This document shows, piece after piece, positions 47,801-57,135 of a stretch of DNA of 64,000 nt (the stretch's first letter is position 1; each line of letters opens with the position of its first letter). The translations under genes and the position numbers were made by a program. Under the pieces are notes generated by a model. It saw nothing but the letters and a program-made list of their open reading frames with translations, did not search any database and was not told where the DNA came from. Source of the stretch: Anastrepha obliqua (Eukaryota; Arthropoda; Insecta; Diptera; Tephritidae); assembly GCF_027943255.1 (NCBI RefSeq), contig NC_072896.1, positions 4,898,001 through 4,962,000 on the forward strand. The letters run 5' to 3'.

Positions 47801-50800
47801 ATTATTTTTTATGGAAAACTTGTAGGTTTGCCAGAGCCTTTGTGAAACGTACCGAAGGTTGAAGAAAATGTACTTTAACAACAATTAAGTTCAAAATAGG
47901 TACTAAATAAGTTGTTTTTTATTTCTGTATGGTTTTGGTTATCGGTTATGGTTTGTCAAACTACGGGCTTTCGGATGTAGAATATTCATCTTTCTAAAAA
48001 CTAAAAAAAACTCATAGCAAATATGAGAAACATTACTAAAAATTATTTAATTACAAATATAGGGTTATTCAATAGGTGCGCTTCAACTTTTTTCCGATAG
48101 GGAGAGCGAACGACGCAATATTTTTTATTTTTCGCTTGTCATTTGTAAACTTAATTAGTATACATTTCATCATGGAACGCTACACACTTGAGCAACGATT
48201 GCAAATCGTGCAAATTTTTTTGGAAATCATCGTTCTGTTGCTGCTGCTTTAGGAGCATTACGGCCATTTTACGGTCCATTTAACAAGCTGTCCCGTTTTG
48301 GGGTTATGTGAAGTCATTGGTCTACAGTAACAAGCCGGCGACGATTTGTGAGCTCAGAGCCAATATTGAACGCGAAATTGCTGGAATTTCGGCCGATTTA
48401 TGCAAAAGAGTGGTCGAAAATTGGGTTCAACGATTGGACTTCGTAAAACGTGCACGCGGTGGTCATGCAAAAGAAATCGAATTTCATACTTAAATGTATA
48501 TGTTCAAACTCGATAATAAAAAACAATTAGTTAAAAAAGTCACACCGTTTGTATTTTATTCAAAAAAGTTCAAAAGTTGAAGCGCTCTTACTGAAAAACC
48601 CTATATATCATGAAATATTTAAATAACTCGATAACCAGACACATATACAGGGTGCGCCATCTTTAGTAATAACTTTGTCATTTACCAACCGATCGACTTC
48701 ATCACACATGTTTTCAATACGTCAATTCAGTACAATTTCAACCACGGATCGCTTTACACCGAAACAACCGAAATCGACGCCATAAACCCCGAAATGATTT
48801 ACAAGGTGATGGCAAACGCAGAAAAAAGATCGCAGTTTGTGATTGCTAATAAAGGTGGCCACTTGATTGATATTGTATTCAAAAAAAAAGTTTTAATAAA
48901 TTGTAAATAACCAAACCAAATAAAAATACCTCACTTATACAAATCAGTTTTTTTTTTTTTTCAATGTTTTCATACCGACTTATAAAAGATGGCGCACCCT
49001 GTACATATGTAGAGGGTTTTCCAATAACAGGTGTTACAGTTGAATGGGTTGCGCTATCGAGAGATGATTAACGATTTTTTATGACCGGAGTTGGATGGTA
49101 TTGATCTGGACAAAGTTTATTTTCAACAAGGCGGCGCTACGTGCCACACAAGCAACGAAACCATTGATACGGGAAAAGTTTCCGGACCGTGCTATCTTTC
49201 GAAGAGGTGATCACAATTGGCCACCGAGATCTTGTGATTTAACACCTTGTGACTTTTTTCTTTGAGGCCACGTGAAAGAGAAGGTCTACGCCAATAGTTC
49301 CGGGTCGATTCAAGACCTCAAAGATGGAATTCGTGAGACTATCGAGGACGTAGGGCAGCCACTTTGCAATTCAGTTATGGAAAATTTCATGAAAAATATA
49401 TTGTCCTGTAAGCGTGGTCGGGGTGGTCAATTGCCTGATGTTATTTTCCACTATTAACGGCATACCCTCCTCTTTATAATGAAATAAACATCCGATCATT
49501 TATATTAAAAAATAGCATTTTTCCTTGAATATCAAATGAACACCTCTTATTGGAAAATCCTTTAGATGCAATCATATACAATACAATGTCAATATTGTAT
49601 GTGACTAATCCACGATTATTCCATTCGACCTTTTTCAATTATTTCCTACCTTAAACTTATACCCCGTTTTCCCTTTCTTCAAATTACATGAATTGATTAA
49701 AAAGCTTTACACAGCCTTTTATTATTGAATCATTGAGTCATATAGATCCCAAAGGCAGTTTGGAATTTGTTCTCGGTAGTCAATGCTCAAATAAATTTTT
49801 TAGTACCGGCGTTCATAGCGGTAACTGAATAAAAATGATAATGATAACAATATTGTTCGAACAGTTGCGGTTATAATATCAGCCAGTGGTATACCTAAAG
49901 GGTGTTTTTTAGAGGTTAGGTTTTCAAGTTGGCACTACTTTTTTCGTAGATGGTCTTTTTGACAGCTGCCACTTGACTTATGCTCAGTTTGGTTTGCCAT
50001 TTCATAATGAATAGACTTACACCTGAACAACGTTTGCAAATCGTGCAAATTTATTACGAAAATAATGGTTCGGTTCGCGCGGTTCAAAAATAATGGTTTT
50101 TGTTCAGCGATGAAGCTCACTTTTGCTTGAATGGGTATGTCAATAAGCAAAATTGTCGCATTTGAAGTGAACATAATCCACAAGCCATTGCTGAGACGAC
50201 GTTACATCCTCAAAAAGTCACTGTTTGGTGTGCTCTATGGGCAGAGGGAATCATTGGTCCATATTTCTTTAAAAATGAAGCCGGCCATAATGTTACAGTC
50301 AATGGGGAGCACTATAGAGCCATGATTAATGACTTTTTCGTGCCTGAATTGGACGATGTTGATGTGGACGACCTTTGGTTCCAACAAGACGGCGCTACAT
50401 GTCATACAGCCAACGCAACAATCGATTTATTGAAGGAAACTTTTGGTGAGCGCATTATTTCGCGCCGTGGACCTGTGGCGTGGCCTCCAAGATCGTGCGA
50501 TATAACACCGCTGGACTATTTCTTGTGAGGCTATGTGAAGTCGCTTGTCTACGCAGATAAGCCCGAGACGATTGACGTCTTGGAAGAGAATATTCGGCGC
50601 GTTATTGCTGACATACGGCCCCAATTGCTGCAAAAAGTGGTCGAAAATTGGGCCTCTCGGCTGGAATTTATTCGAGCCACCCGCGGCGGCCACTTGCCCG
50701 AAATCATTTTTAAAACATAATGGCAAACCCTTATCTTTATAATAAAGCTAAATTCTTGGCCATAACATTAAATTATATACGTTTTATTTCATCTTGAAAA

Positions 50801-53800
50801 CCTAACCTCTAAAAAAAACACCCTTTATTACACAAAATATTTATGCCCAATCTGAAACATTTAGAAATAGGCTCTAATATTCATAACCAGGGCCGTGGAG
50901 GGAGTATTCGTGCCCCGGGGGAAACTTGAGATGCGGGCCCCTTCAAATTTTTTTATTTATCAAAATGCGTATTATGTTATAGTGATATAACATTTAAACA
51001 CTGAAAAACTCATTGATACAATTTTTGATAGAATTAATTATGAAATATTGGTTAAAATGAATTTTAGAAAACTCTTCAGCAGATCTGAAATAAAAAACGC
51101 AGCTGAAAAAAGTTAACATTTTTTATTCATTTTGTGAGCCTTACAAATATTTGAAAATGACTGCCACGGTGCTTAGAATTTTGCTTTTCTTGCTTTAGCT
51201 GAGGCAAAAGCTCTTATAATATCATCGAAGTCGAGTTTCCTTGCTAACTCAGATTCCAAATACAAAGTTGCCAATCCTGTTACTCGACTCTGAGTTGAAC
51301 AAGAACGATAGTAGTCTTTGATCCTTGATAAAGCGCTGAACGATCTTTCGGCGCCGGCAACCGATACTGGCAGGGTGCAGAATATTCGCAAAGCAATGCA
51401 GATGTTCGGGAACAGAGTATCCAAGTTTTTAGCTGTGATGGCATTCAACAAGTCGAACGGAGGCATACAACATTCCGATTTTCCAGTAAAATTCGCCTTG
51501 TACACACTCTTCAAGTGACACATCTCAATTGAGATTTCTTACGACACATCAGAAGGGTATTTTTTAGCAAAATTAAGAGCTGCTGTCTGAAGTGCTGCTT
51601 TTTCAATTTTAGGAAATAGCCACAGGAATGAGAAAATGTTGTTTATGTTTTTAATTGCAGTAAACCGATTTTCAATACCAGTGATAACTGAGTCCATGAT
51701 GACGAGAAATGTGTTCCTCTTGAAATCAATTTCTTCGGCGGTCATATTTTCCGCTGAATTCTCAGGTTCTTCATCATTACGTTTCTTCTTTCGGCTTGCT
51801 GGCAATGTTGACGAAGTGTTTGGCAAACCTTTTGCAACAGTTTGACATTCTTTTAAAATCGAAAATAAAAAAATAATTCAAAAGTGTGAAATTGACTGGG
51901 GAAACGAATTTAAAAAATTATTTTTATAATATTGTAACATACCCAGTGAAAAATCAAACATTTCTAGTCTATAAAAAGTATTATTGCTATCTCTACATTT
52001 AATTCTTTATCAACGTAAGGACAAATTGCTTTAAAGAATAACTACGTTTCAAAATTGGTCTTCATTTAAAATACAACTATCTAAATTTAATCTAATCATC
52101 ACTATAATTATTAATTACCTGATAAATCAGTAGCATAAAATGTTCCATTTTAATAAGAGCTCAATAATATACACTTTTGTATCACCATATTAAATTTATT
52201 CTTCGTAATCGTGATCATAACATTCGATATGGTGACACCAAAAAAAAGTCTGTGACGGAACTCTGGTAGAAGTATTATTTACTATATTATTTTATTATTT
52301 TTTTCAAGCTGGAAATTTCTTGGAATTACCCTCGAGTCCGGGCCCCTCTGAAAACTCCGGGCCCGGGGGAAAAGGTACCCGATCCCCCCCTCTCGTCGGG
52401 CCTGTTCATAACAAAGCTCAAAAATCGGTGATTCTTAAAACGTGCAATATAGCAGAAAATTTTTTAATCTTTAGCGAAGTATAATAAGTAATAATTAAAA
52501 AGAGAAATAAGATATCAAAAAAATACAATAGTATAATATTATTTTTTTAATTCTAAATAAAATAACAAAATAAAAAAAACAGTAAGCACAAAAGTGACAT
52601 CACGACCTGCACTCCGAAGTTGCCGTCGTGCTTGGCGAAAATGGCCACGCATTGATCGGTATGCGGAGGGGAGAGTGGCGTGGGATAATAATAACAATAA
52701 TAATAATGAGAAATGTTTGGCCAAAGTTCAGCTCTTCTTGTTTTGCCGAAGTCGCAGTTGGGTCGTTCTCTAGTTGTGGCTTTTGGCACGTATCATATCG
52801 GGTGGTTTGCGCGACTCAACATTGTACAATAGAGCGTGTATAAAGTAAAAGCGTCAGATAATGTAAATGCCTGAAAGTAGGCAACAAATTAAAATTTTTC
52901 TTTTGCCATTTAGTACAATATAAGCCTTTAGAACAATAAAATCACAGAGTGATCGCCTAGAGCACAGAAAATTGAATCAAGTCAAAAGTGGTTAAAACAA
53001 GATTACGCTAAATATGTTGTAAGAATTAGATGAAACAGAAATAGATTACATAAAAACAAATGGAATAAATATGACACATTTACATATTAGACTATAATAT
53101 AAATATGTATGTACGCATGTACGAGAGCTCCACATAAACTAACGGAAATATGAATAAAAAACGTTCTCAAAGTTGCTTTTATTCAAGCTATTGCGATGAC
53201 ATACGGTTAGCATTGACGAAAAATAGTCTTGCCGAGGAAAGGTAATTTTAATTAGGCACAAACAGGCTTGGGAAATGTAATTTATCACCCAGCTGCTCGT
53301 AGTTAGGTGCCTTAACCGTCATAAGATTACACAGAAAATTACAATTCAATTCTGCTTTCAAGTAGTGAGAAATTTCACAATCCATTAATCGCGATCTTCA
53401 GCCAGCGATACGGTCATGTTTTGAGAACCCAAACACATGCGTGAGACGTGATGGGACACTAAAACAATTTTGTGAGCAGACCGACAATCTAATCGACCCA
53501 AACTAAACTAGGGTTAGCAGATTATTGGAAATATTAGCTGTATGGCAAGGTTTCCTTTAATAATCCGTATACACTTTGCTTATGACAGCAGTTTCCAATA
53601 GCCAATTTAAGTTTTCAAGGCTTATTTATCTCCTTTTACGCACCACGAAACTACCTCCTAATAATTATTTCTGTTCGTCTAGTACTCACTGCTGATGGCC
53701 GAGGGGGTGATGGTCCACTTCAACGCCAATCCGTTGACATCGCACTACAAGCGACATGAGAAGCACACGATACACTGGGTGTTGCAAGTCGCGGGCGGTG

Positions 53801-54299
53801 GCCTTGGCATGGGCGGTACGCTGTACAAATGCATACAGAAAGGTTTCATGCTGACTAGCACTCATGGAAAACTGGGTAAGTACATGAATATCGTTTTTTT
53901 TTTTAGAAAATTTAAGTAAAATTAATGATCTTTTTGCACAAAACTTGAGACATTTTTTAATAATTTGCTTCTTATTTCTTGCTTTCTCCAGGTTTCACCA
54001 CATTCATCTTCTGCTTGATATCTTGGTTAAGCGGTTTGTCTGCGCTTTATCAATTGAAATTAAAATCCTTTGTCCGTCCACTATTCAATCGAACAATCCA
54101 CAACTTGCTTGGCTTAACCTGCTTCGTACTCGCTTTGGTAACGCAGTTTTTTGGCTATCAGACGGGTTTCTTTACGTCTCGCACAACTACGGAATTCCAA
54201 TATTGCATCAAAACAATTACGCTCCTTTCACTGGTGCTGACCTGTATTGGACCCATAAAGGCATTGCTACAGAAGGCTCGTACCATTATAAAAAATTAA
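41597..54299 (+). CDS. Cytochrome b561 domain protein, gene B, 3 exons, long N-terminus
   Basis: Paralogue of gene A with the same predicted ascorbate-driven trans-membrane reductase role. Exons: 41597-42199 (donor GTAAGT), 53683-53875 (acceptor GTCTAG, donor GTAAGT), 53992-54299 (acceptor CTCCAG); 367 aa. Intron phases are 0 and 1; the introns are 11,483 and 116 bp. Residues 1 to about 150 are polar and probably disordered (Ser/Thr/His-rich, including SYDHDDSDHSVGHHYS), unlike genes A and C. The b561 core follows with H194 (LHAW), H232 (IHWV), H262 (THGK) and H302 (IHNL), spaced 38/30/40. I chose ATG 41597 as the first ATG in frame; ATGs at 41621 and 41642 are alternatives. Intron 1 is packed with transposons. 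The frame is intact. An exon missed inside the long intron cannot be excluded. Confidence 0.88.
42379..44566 (+). mobile_element. Tc1-like element, split by a Transib-like insertion, 3' end lost
   Basis: The left end TACAGTGGTCACACAATTTATTCG starts at about 42378. The element resumes after the nested insertion, at 43768. The coding region starts at 43952 with an HTH (MGRSADLPLEMRKIVIKLYLE), has a stop near 44138, continues with the second HTH and KKRLEFAKYY, and reaches the first catalytic motif VIFSDESTFNVSGSD near 44395. The copy ends at the SINE at 44567, so the second Asp and the Glu of the DD34E triad are absent. Confidence 0.72.
42576..43762. mobile_element. Transib-like non-autonomous element with RSS-like ends
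   Basis: 1,187 bp bounded by CACAGTG at 42576-42582 and its complement CACTGTG at 43756-43762. The 5-bp duplication AGACG flanks it (42571-42575 and 43763-43767). Inside each end the sequence ACAAAATTCAA follows, after 13 bp on the left (starts 42596) and 23 bp on the right (complement ends 43732). Heptamer, 5-bp GC-containing duplication and nonamer-like box fit the Transib superfamily. The interior has no intact transposase; 43010-43330 may be decayed coding, and 43340-43510 is A-rich low complexity. Confidence 0.75.
44567..44888 (+). repeat. tRNA-derived SINE copy 4 with (TA)n tail
   Basis: Head GTAGCCGAATGGGTTGG and box B GGTTCGAATCTC are present. About 35 bp of the body (after ATCTGTCGTTCG) is deleted compared with 16374 and 22202. 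It ends in a (TA)n run of about 40 bp. It truncates the Tc1 copy at 42379-44566. Confidence 0.85.
44985..45230 (-). mobile_element. DD41D transposase HTH fragment
   Basis: The minus strand reads SVEEDAEMSIRRRSQLAGLCSS followed by TTWKILHKDLGLRACKI, the second HTH of a DD41D-type transposase (compare QLGFSVSSLWRILRKDLGLHPYKI at 10500-10580). A frameshift follows into NDPHLRCIF-like sequence. No ends recognised. Confidence 0.65.
45582..45794 (+). CDS. Hypothetical small secreted or membrane peptide, possibly interrupted
   Basis: A 70-codon frame with a proper ATG (GATGAAG context). Residues 1-26 form a strong signal-peptide or membrane segment (MKNISLAIVFLIVAITAFFI), then a basic, helical stretch (KHKRYLRKLQQRWLEAVVG). 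After about residue 57 it runs into a T-rich tract at about 45748-45760 that is the poly(A) end of the minus-strand LINE at 45760-46480, so the original 3' end may be displaced. No family recognised. It lies inside gene B intron 1. It could be chance, but the N-terminal composition is unusual for random AT-rich sequence. Confidence 0.3.
   Translation: MKNISLAIVFLIVAITAFFIFSLLPSMHESIKHKRYLRKLQQRWLEAVVGSTYLYSFFFFSGTSSKSFYL
45760..46480 (-). mobile_element. 5'-truncated LINE remnant (zinc-knuckle C-terminus)
   Basis: The minus strand carries IKEDMRLEDITTIFKARCGLLKLN followed by a CTLCNLNEEEDMQHFLGRYP zinc-knuckle motif (the final Cys replaced by Tyr), ending near 45965. Upstream (46250-46460) a shifted frame reads LKHLKDMGIEFGLKFEENIT and further LINE-like sequence. 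The 3' end reaches a T-rich stretch (poly(A) on the other strand) at about 45750. RT is absent. Confidence 0.65.
46481..48061. other. AT-rich intron DNA, possible degenerate coding traces
   Basis: The open frames 47314-47553 and 47587-47778 read a HHFPATDF-like segment and a Leu/Lys-rich coil (LKERLVKLNKLKSNVIQYF). These weakly resemble THAP-plus-coil organisation (P-element type), but the zinc ligands are incomplete. No terminal repeats were found. Confidence 0.25.
48062..48601 (+). mobile_element. DD41D deletion derivative, family A
   Basis: 540 bp, TA-flanked. Ends GGGTTATTCAATAGGTGCGC and, inverted, GGGTTTTTCAGTAAGAGCGC. Retains the start of the transposase (MERYTLEQRLQIVQIF) and the C-terminus (GYVKSLVYSNKPATICELRA...KEIEFHT). 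Everything between, including all three catalytic Asp, is deleted, at about 48297. Confidence 0.88.
48648..49001 (+). mobile_element. DD41D-like deletion derivative, family E
   Basis: 354 bp, TA-flanked, ends CAGGGTGCGCCATCTTT. Retains a C-terminal reading (NPEMIYKVMANAEKRSQFV, then IANKGGHLIDIVFKKK) similar in layout to other DD41D C-termini (VV..W..R....R.GGH...I.F). Assignment to DD41D rests on that layout. Confidence 0.68.
49012..49562 (+). mobile_element. DD41D deletion derivative, family B, copy 2
   Basis: 551 bp, TA-flanked, ends GGGTTTTCCAATAACAGGTG and, inverted, GGATTTTCCAATAAGAGGTG. Has the same coding remnant and the same 5' junction as the copy at 18853-19404; here the second catalytic site reads QQGGATCHT (Asp lost). 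The last open part (49272-49457) encodes KEKVYANSSGSIQDLKDGIR. Confidence 0.87.
49563..49897. other. AT-rich spacer between DD41D derivatives
   Basis: No recognisable feature. Confidence 0.4.
49898..50825 (+). mobile_element. DD41D element, family C, internally deleted
   Basis: 928 bp, TA-flanked, with long near-perfect inverted ends (about 33 bp) containing TTTTAGAGGTTAGGTTTTCA. The coding part has start MNRLTPEQRLQIVQIYYENNG, a deletion removing the HTH linker (about 50085), D1 in FSDEAHFCLNGYVNKQN, then WFQQDGATCHT (D2) and DITPLDYFL (D3), 41 residues between the last two. C-terminus HLPEIIFKT. Stops at about 50165 and 50527. All three Asp are kept. Confidence 0.88.
50888..52404 (-). mobile_element. 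hAT transposon remnant with perfect 8-bp TSD
   Basis: 1,517 bp, flanked by TTCATAAC (50880-50887 and 52405-52412). Ends CAGGGCCG and, inverted, CAGGCCCG. Minus-strand coding: 51826-51539 and 51523-51173 read the C-terminal part of a ZMYM/hAT-type transposase, ending with the dimerisation motif LPVSVAGAERSFSALSRIKD and LATLYLESELARKLDFDDII. Stops separate the frames, and the N-terminal half and the catalytic core are missing. GC-rich ends contrast with the AT-rich flanks. Confidence 0.88.
52413..53682. other. Gene B intron 1, 3' part
   Basis: No bounded transposon was seen between the hAT and exon 2. The open frames at 52539-52843 overlap on both strands and lack motifs. The polypyrimidine tract and acceptor (TTCGTCTAG) are at 53673-53682. 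Confidence 0.4.
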
Positions 54300-54841
54300 T
54301 GGAAAGTCTATGAAGTTATGTAAGGGCAAACAGTGCCATATGTGGCTTAGCTTATTTCTTATTAAAAATATAATTATATTAGTTTTTATATTTTATTTAT
54401 AAATACTTCGTTTAGTAATTGAATTAATCCTATGCATTAAATGTGAAATTAAATATATGCATAGAGTATTCTCCAAAAGTTTACTTTAATCATTTGTAAG
54501 AAGGGGGTTTAAGCACTGTGCAAAATATGGAGTAAGTTTTTCAGAAAATCTGACTGCAGATACGGACAGCGAAATAGCGCACTTATCCACAATACTTTAA
54601 ATGATGAATATTTTCACTGGATAACCTGATAAAACAGTTAGCTTTGCACAAATCCATTATTTTATTTCATTATTATCAAAACCAAAAAAAAACAAAAATA
54701 AATGGGCATGACTGTAGCGAGTGAAAAGTGGTCATAGCAGCAGCAGGAGTGGATGGATGTAGTAAATGGTGGGCATGTGAAGCTGGTGGACATGGGTGAA
54801 CAGGGTGGAAGGTGGGCATGGCAGCAGCAGGAGTGTCTATA
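54300..54841. other. Gene B 3' region and spacer
   Basis: An ATTAAA at about 54361 could be a polyadenylation signal for gene B. 54670-54830 contains short repeated motifs (GGTGGGCATG, AGCAGCAGGAGTG, each twice), giving a small imperfect repeat. Confidence 0.4.
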
Positions 54842-55310
54842 CAGGGTTTGATTGCAAAGTATTGAGCCTTCCCGCACGGAGCGTCTGCCAAGCGTTCAAC
54901 CGAATCAGCTGGTGGGGGAAAATGATCGGTGGACCTTCCCCTTCCACTAGAAACCGATCCCAGTTCGCTGGCAACAGCTGTGCAGTCAACATCGCTCCGC
55001 GCGTGAAAGCTGTTTTAAAAGTGTGTTAGGATTTTGCAGTGGCGACTTCTTCTTGTTCCCGCGCCTGAAAAGAAAGCTGAAGTGGAGGCGTTTCGACTCC
55101 ATCGAGACGATCCAAAAAACTGTGACAGCCGAATTGAACGCGATTCCGGCGGATGAGTTAAAAAAAATGTTTCCTGCAGTGGAAGGACCACTACCAGCAA
55201 TGTATTGACGCTCAAGGGTCCTATTTTGAAGAATATTAGTTGTATAAGAAAAAAGGTTTAATAAAACTGCTTAAAAAAAATAAGGCTCATTACTTTTCAA
55301 TCAAACCCTG
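54842..55310 (+). mobile_element. mariner deletion derivative, 469 bp
   Basis: TA-flanked; ends CAGGGTTTGATTG. Retains the C-terminus after the third Asp: DFFLFPRLKRKLKWRRFDSI followed by ETIQKTVTAELNAIPADELKK. The region from the start codon to the third Asp is missing. A poly(A)-signal-like AATAAA lies near 55260. Confidence 0.8.
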
Positions 55311-55349
55311 TATACCTATAAGGAATTTATGACATAGTTATTTCAAATT

Positions 55350-56030
55350 AGAGAGGATGTTGATGAAACTTTAGAACACCTTCTAAGCGTTTGTCCGGCA
55401 TTATTAAAAACGCGTTTAAAATGCGTGGGAGCCCCACTGTTTGAGGGTCTGGAGGACGTCCCAAAAGCGGATCTCCCAGCTCTGTTTGGTTGGTTGGTTT
55501 AAGTGATGATTCTTCCAGAATCCAACTAGCGCTTCCGCACCTTTTTGTTGCCACATCCTCGTTACCAACTTATTTACCAGGTTCAGGAACCCTATATTGA
55601 CATCTAAGCCAGACAGCTGTTCCAGACTCTCGAACAGCGGTTTACCCAGGGTTAACATTCTGTCCTTCCATAGGGCAAGCCATTCGCAGAGGAAATTGAA
55701 GATTGTTTCCTTTTTCTCCGGTTGTTTACAACTGTGACAGTATGTGTTGTGAGGGATGCCCATTTTGACTGCTTGTTCTCCCACAGACCAAAAGCCAGCT
55801 ATGGCTGCCGTTAGTCTCCAGGCGTCCCGTCGTTTCATGTTTATCAATGTTGACGATTGCTTAAGTTTGTAGGTGGGCCATAACGTTCTACTAATTTTAC
55901 ATTTTGTCTGGTCTCTCCATCGACAATCTGTGATTCGGAGGTATTTTAGGGAAATTGGTCTCCATCTGGTATTGCTAGGAACGAAAAGGTCTGTGCGTGG
56001 CTTAATCCCAAGCAGGCTAGCCTAACCTAT
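55350..56030 (+). mobile_element. LINE fragment interrupted by a reverse-strand LINE
   Basis: 55352-55490 matches 3537-3672 of the LINE in gene A intron 1 (DVDETLEHLLSVCP region). After the insertion, 55957-56028 matches about 3710-3780 (LHLVLLGTKRS and the AACCT end). The missing target segment of about 35 bp indicates a deletion at insertion. Frames are broken. Confidence 0.75.
55491..55957 (-). mobile_element. 5'-truncated LINE, C-terminal domain, nested
   Basis: Reverse-strand LINE reading ..LINMKRRDAWRLTAAIAGFW followed by the zinc-knuckle CHSCKQPEKKETIFNFLCEW (final conserved residue changed) and a tail ending AACCAACCAA. Closely related to 61470-61970, the 3' part of the long LINE at the window end. 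Confidence 0.82.
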
Positions 56031-56099
56031 TTCGAATTAGTAAAATTAATTTCTCAATTACTTAAATGATTAGTATTTTGTTGAGTATTCATTATTTTT

Positions 56100-56520
56100 T
56101 AAAACTGCTTCATACGAGGTTAACTATTAACTTTTGGCATTTCTTCAAAGAAATAGAGTTCCAGACTTTATGTACTCCTTGCCATAGTTCATTGGCATTT
56201 TTAATTTTTTTTTTTTTTTTTTTTGCCCAACGTTGAACTTAATACCGTTCCATAGATTTCCAATGTGGTTAAGGTCGGCGCTTGTGCTGGCCTATCCAGA
56301 ACTGCAATTTTTTCTTTGGAAAACTAATTTTTTACCACTTTTGTTCTATGCTCGAGGTCGTGCATGAATAACCAGTTGAGTGGCAGGGACTCGAAGAAAT
56401 ATGGCTACATCACATTTTCGAGAATATCAAGATTCTCAATATTGGTCGAACGCCGTTCCACGAAAATTATCTCTAAACTTTCAAAGTTAGCCCCCAACAT
56501 GCTTTAGGGTCTTTGTTGCG
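56100..56520 (-). mobile_element. Tc1-like transposase fragment
   Basis: The minus strand reads, across frameshifts, a stretch shaped like the Tc1 catalytic core: HDLEHRTKVVKN (cf. the QDNDPKHTSKVV shape), FSKEKIAVLDRPAQAP, then a degenerate DLN.I.NLW. The second Asp and the catalytic Glu are degraded. No ends recognised. Confidence 0.5.
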
Positions 56521-56747
56521 CAACTGCGCTATTTCTCTGTCCATAGCCGTATGTATGTACATACATACCTCGGACAACTTACATTAGCTCGTATCAATAT
56601 CTCCACGTGATATAATCAGTACGTATGTATGTATGTAGATATAAGATTCAACGGAGCTCACCATTCACGCACCCAAGTCCATTCATATGAAACAACAAAT
56701 AAAGGTACATATGTACATACATCATCGCAGCCTAGTAATACAATTAA

Positions 56748-57047
56748 TCAACGGCAAAGGTGCACCCGATAAGTGCCCGCCGAGTTGCTCTGAACAAAAT
56801 CAATCACCGTTGCAATATGCCAATAGGTTCGGGTTGACACGCTGATAAAGACATTGAGAAGAAAAGATAAAAACCAAGAAACAAGCATATTAATCACGAG
56901 GGGATGTTGGAAGCGATTGGAGAGCAACCAAATTGTCATGGCATTTGAGGGCAACACTATCAGATCGAAGCAGAAAATTGCTCCGGATAGAGAAAAATTT
57001 TTGCGAAAACAGTAATAAGCAAAACGTGTCAGTAGATGGAGCTGCAA
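56748..57047 (-). CDS. Hypothetical 99-residue membrane protein frame, antisense upstream of gene C
   Basis: An uninterrupted 99-codon frame with an ATG at 57047. It contains two hydrophobic segments of membrane-spanning length (about residues 17-42 and 48-70: SGAIFCFDLIVLPSNAMTIW and LVINMLVSWFLSFLLNVFIS). It lies 90 bp upstream of the gene C start codon on the other strand. No family recognised. It may be an artefact of sequence that is 5' UTR of gene C on the + strand. Confidence 0.25.
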   Translation of the reverse strand: MQLHLLTRFAYYCFRKNFSLSGAIFCFDLIVLPSNAMTIWLLSNRFQHPLVINMLVSWFLSFLLNVFISVSTRTYWHIATVIDFVQSNSAGTYRVHLCR

Positions 57048-57135
57048 GTAGAAGATTTATTAGTTCAAGTGCAAGTTTTAGTGGAGAAAAAATATTTTAA
57101 TTACTTTTGAATACTAAAAGTTTCACGTGATCCAA

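Noticed and set aside
53945..54313. 122-codon frame overlapping gene B exon 3
   Set aside because: Out of frame with the b561 domain, which has the conserved HNLLG and matching splice site; a shadow.
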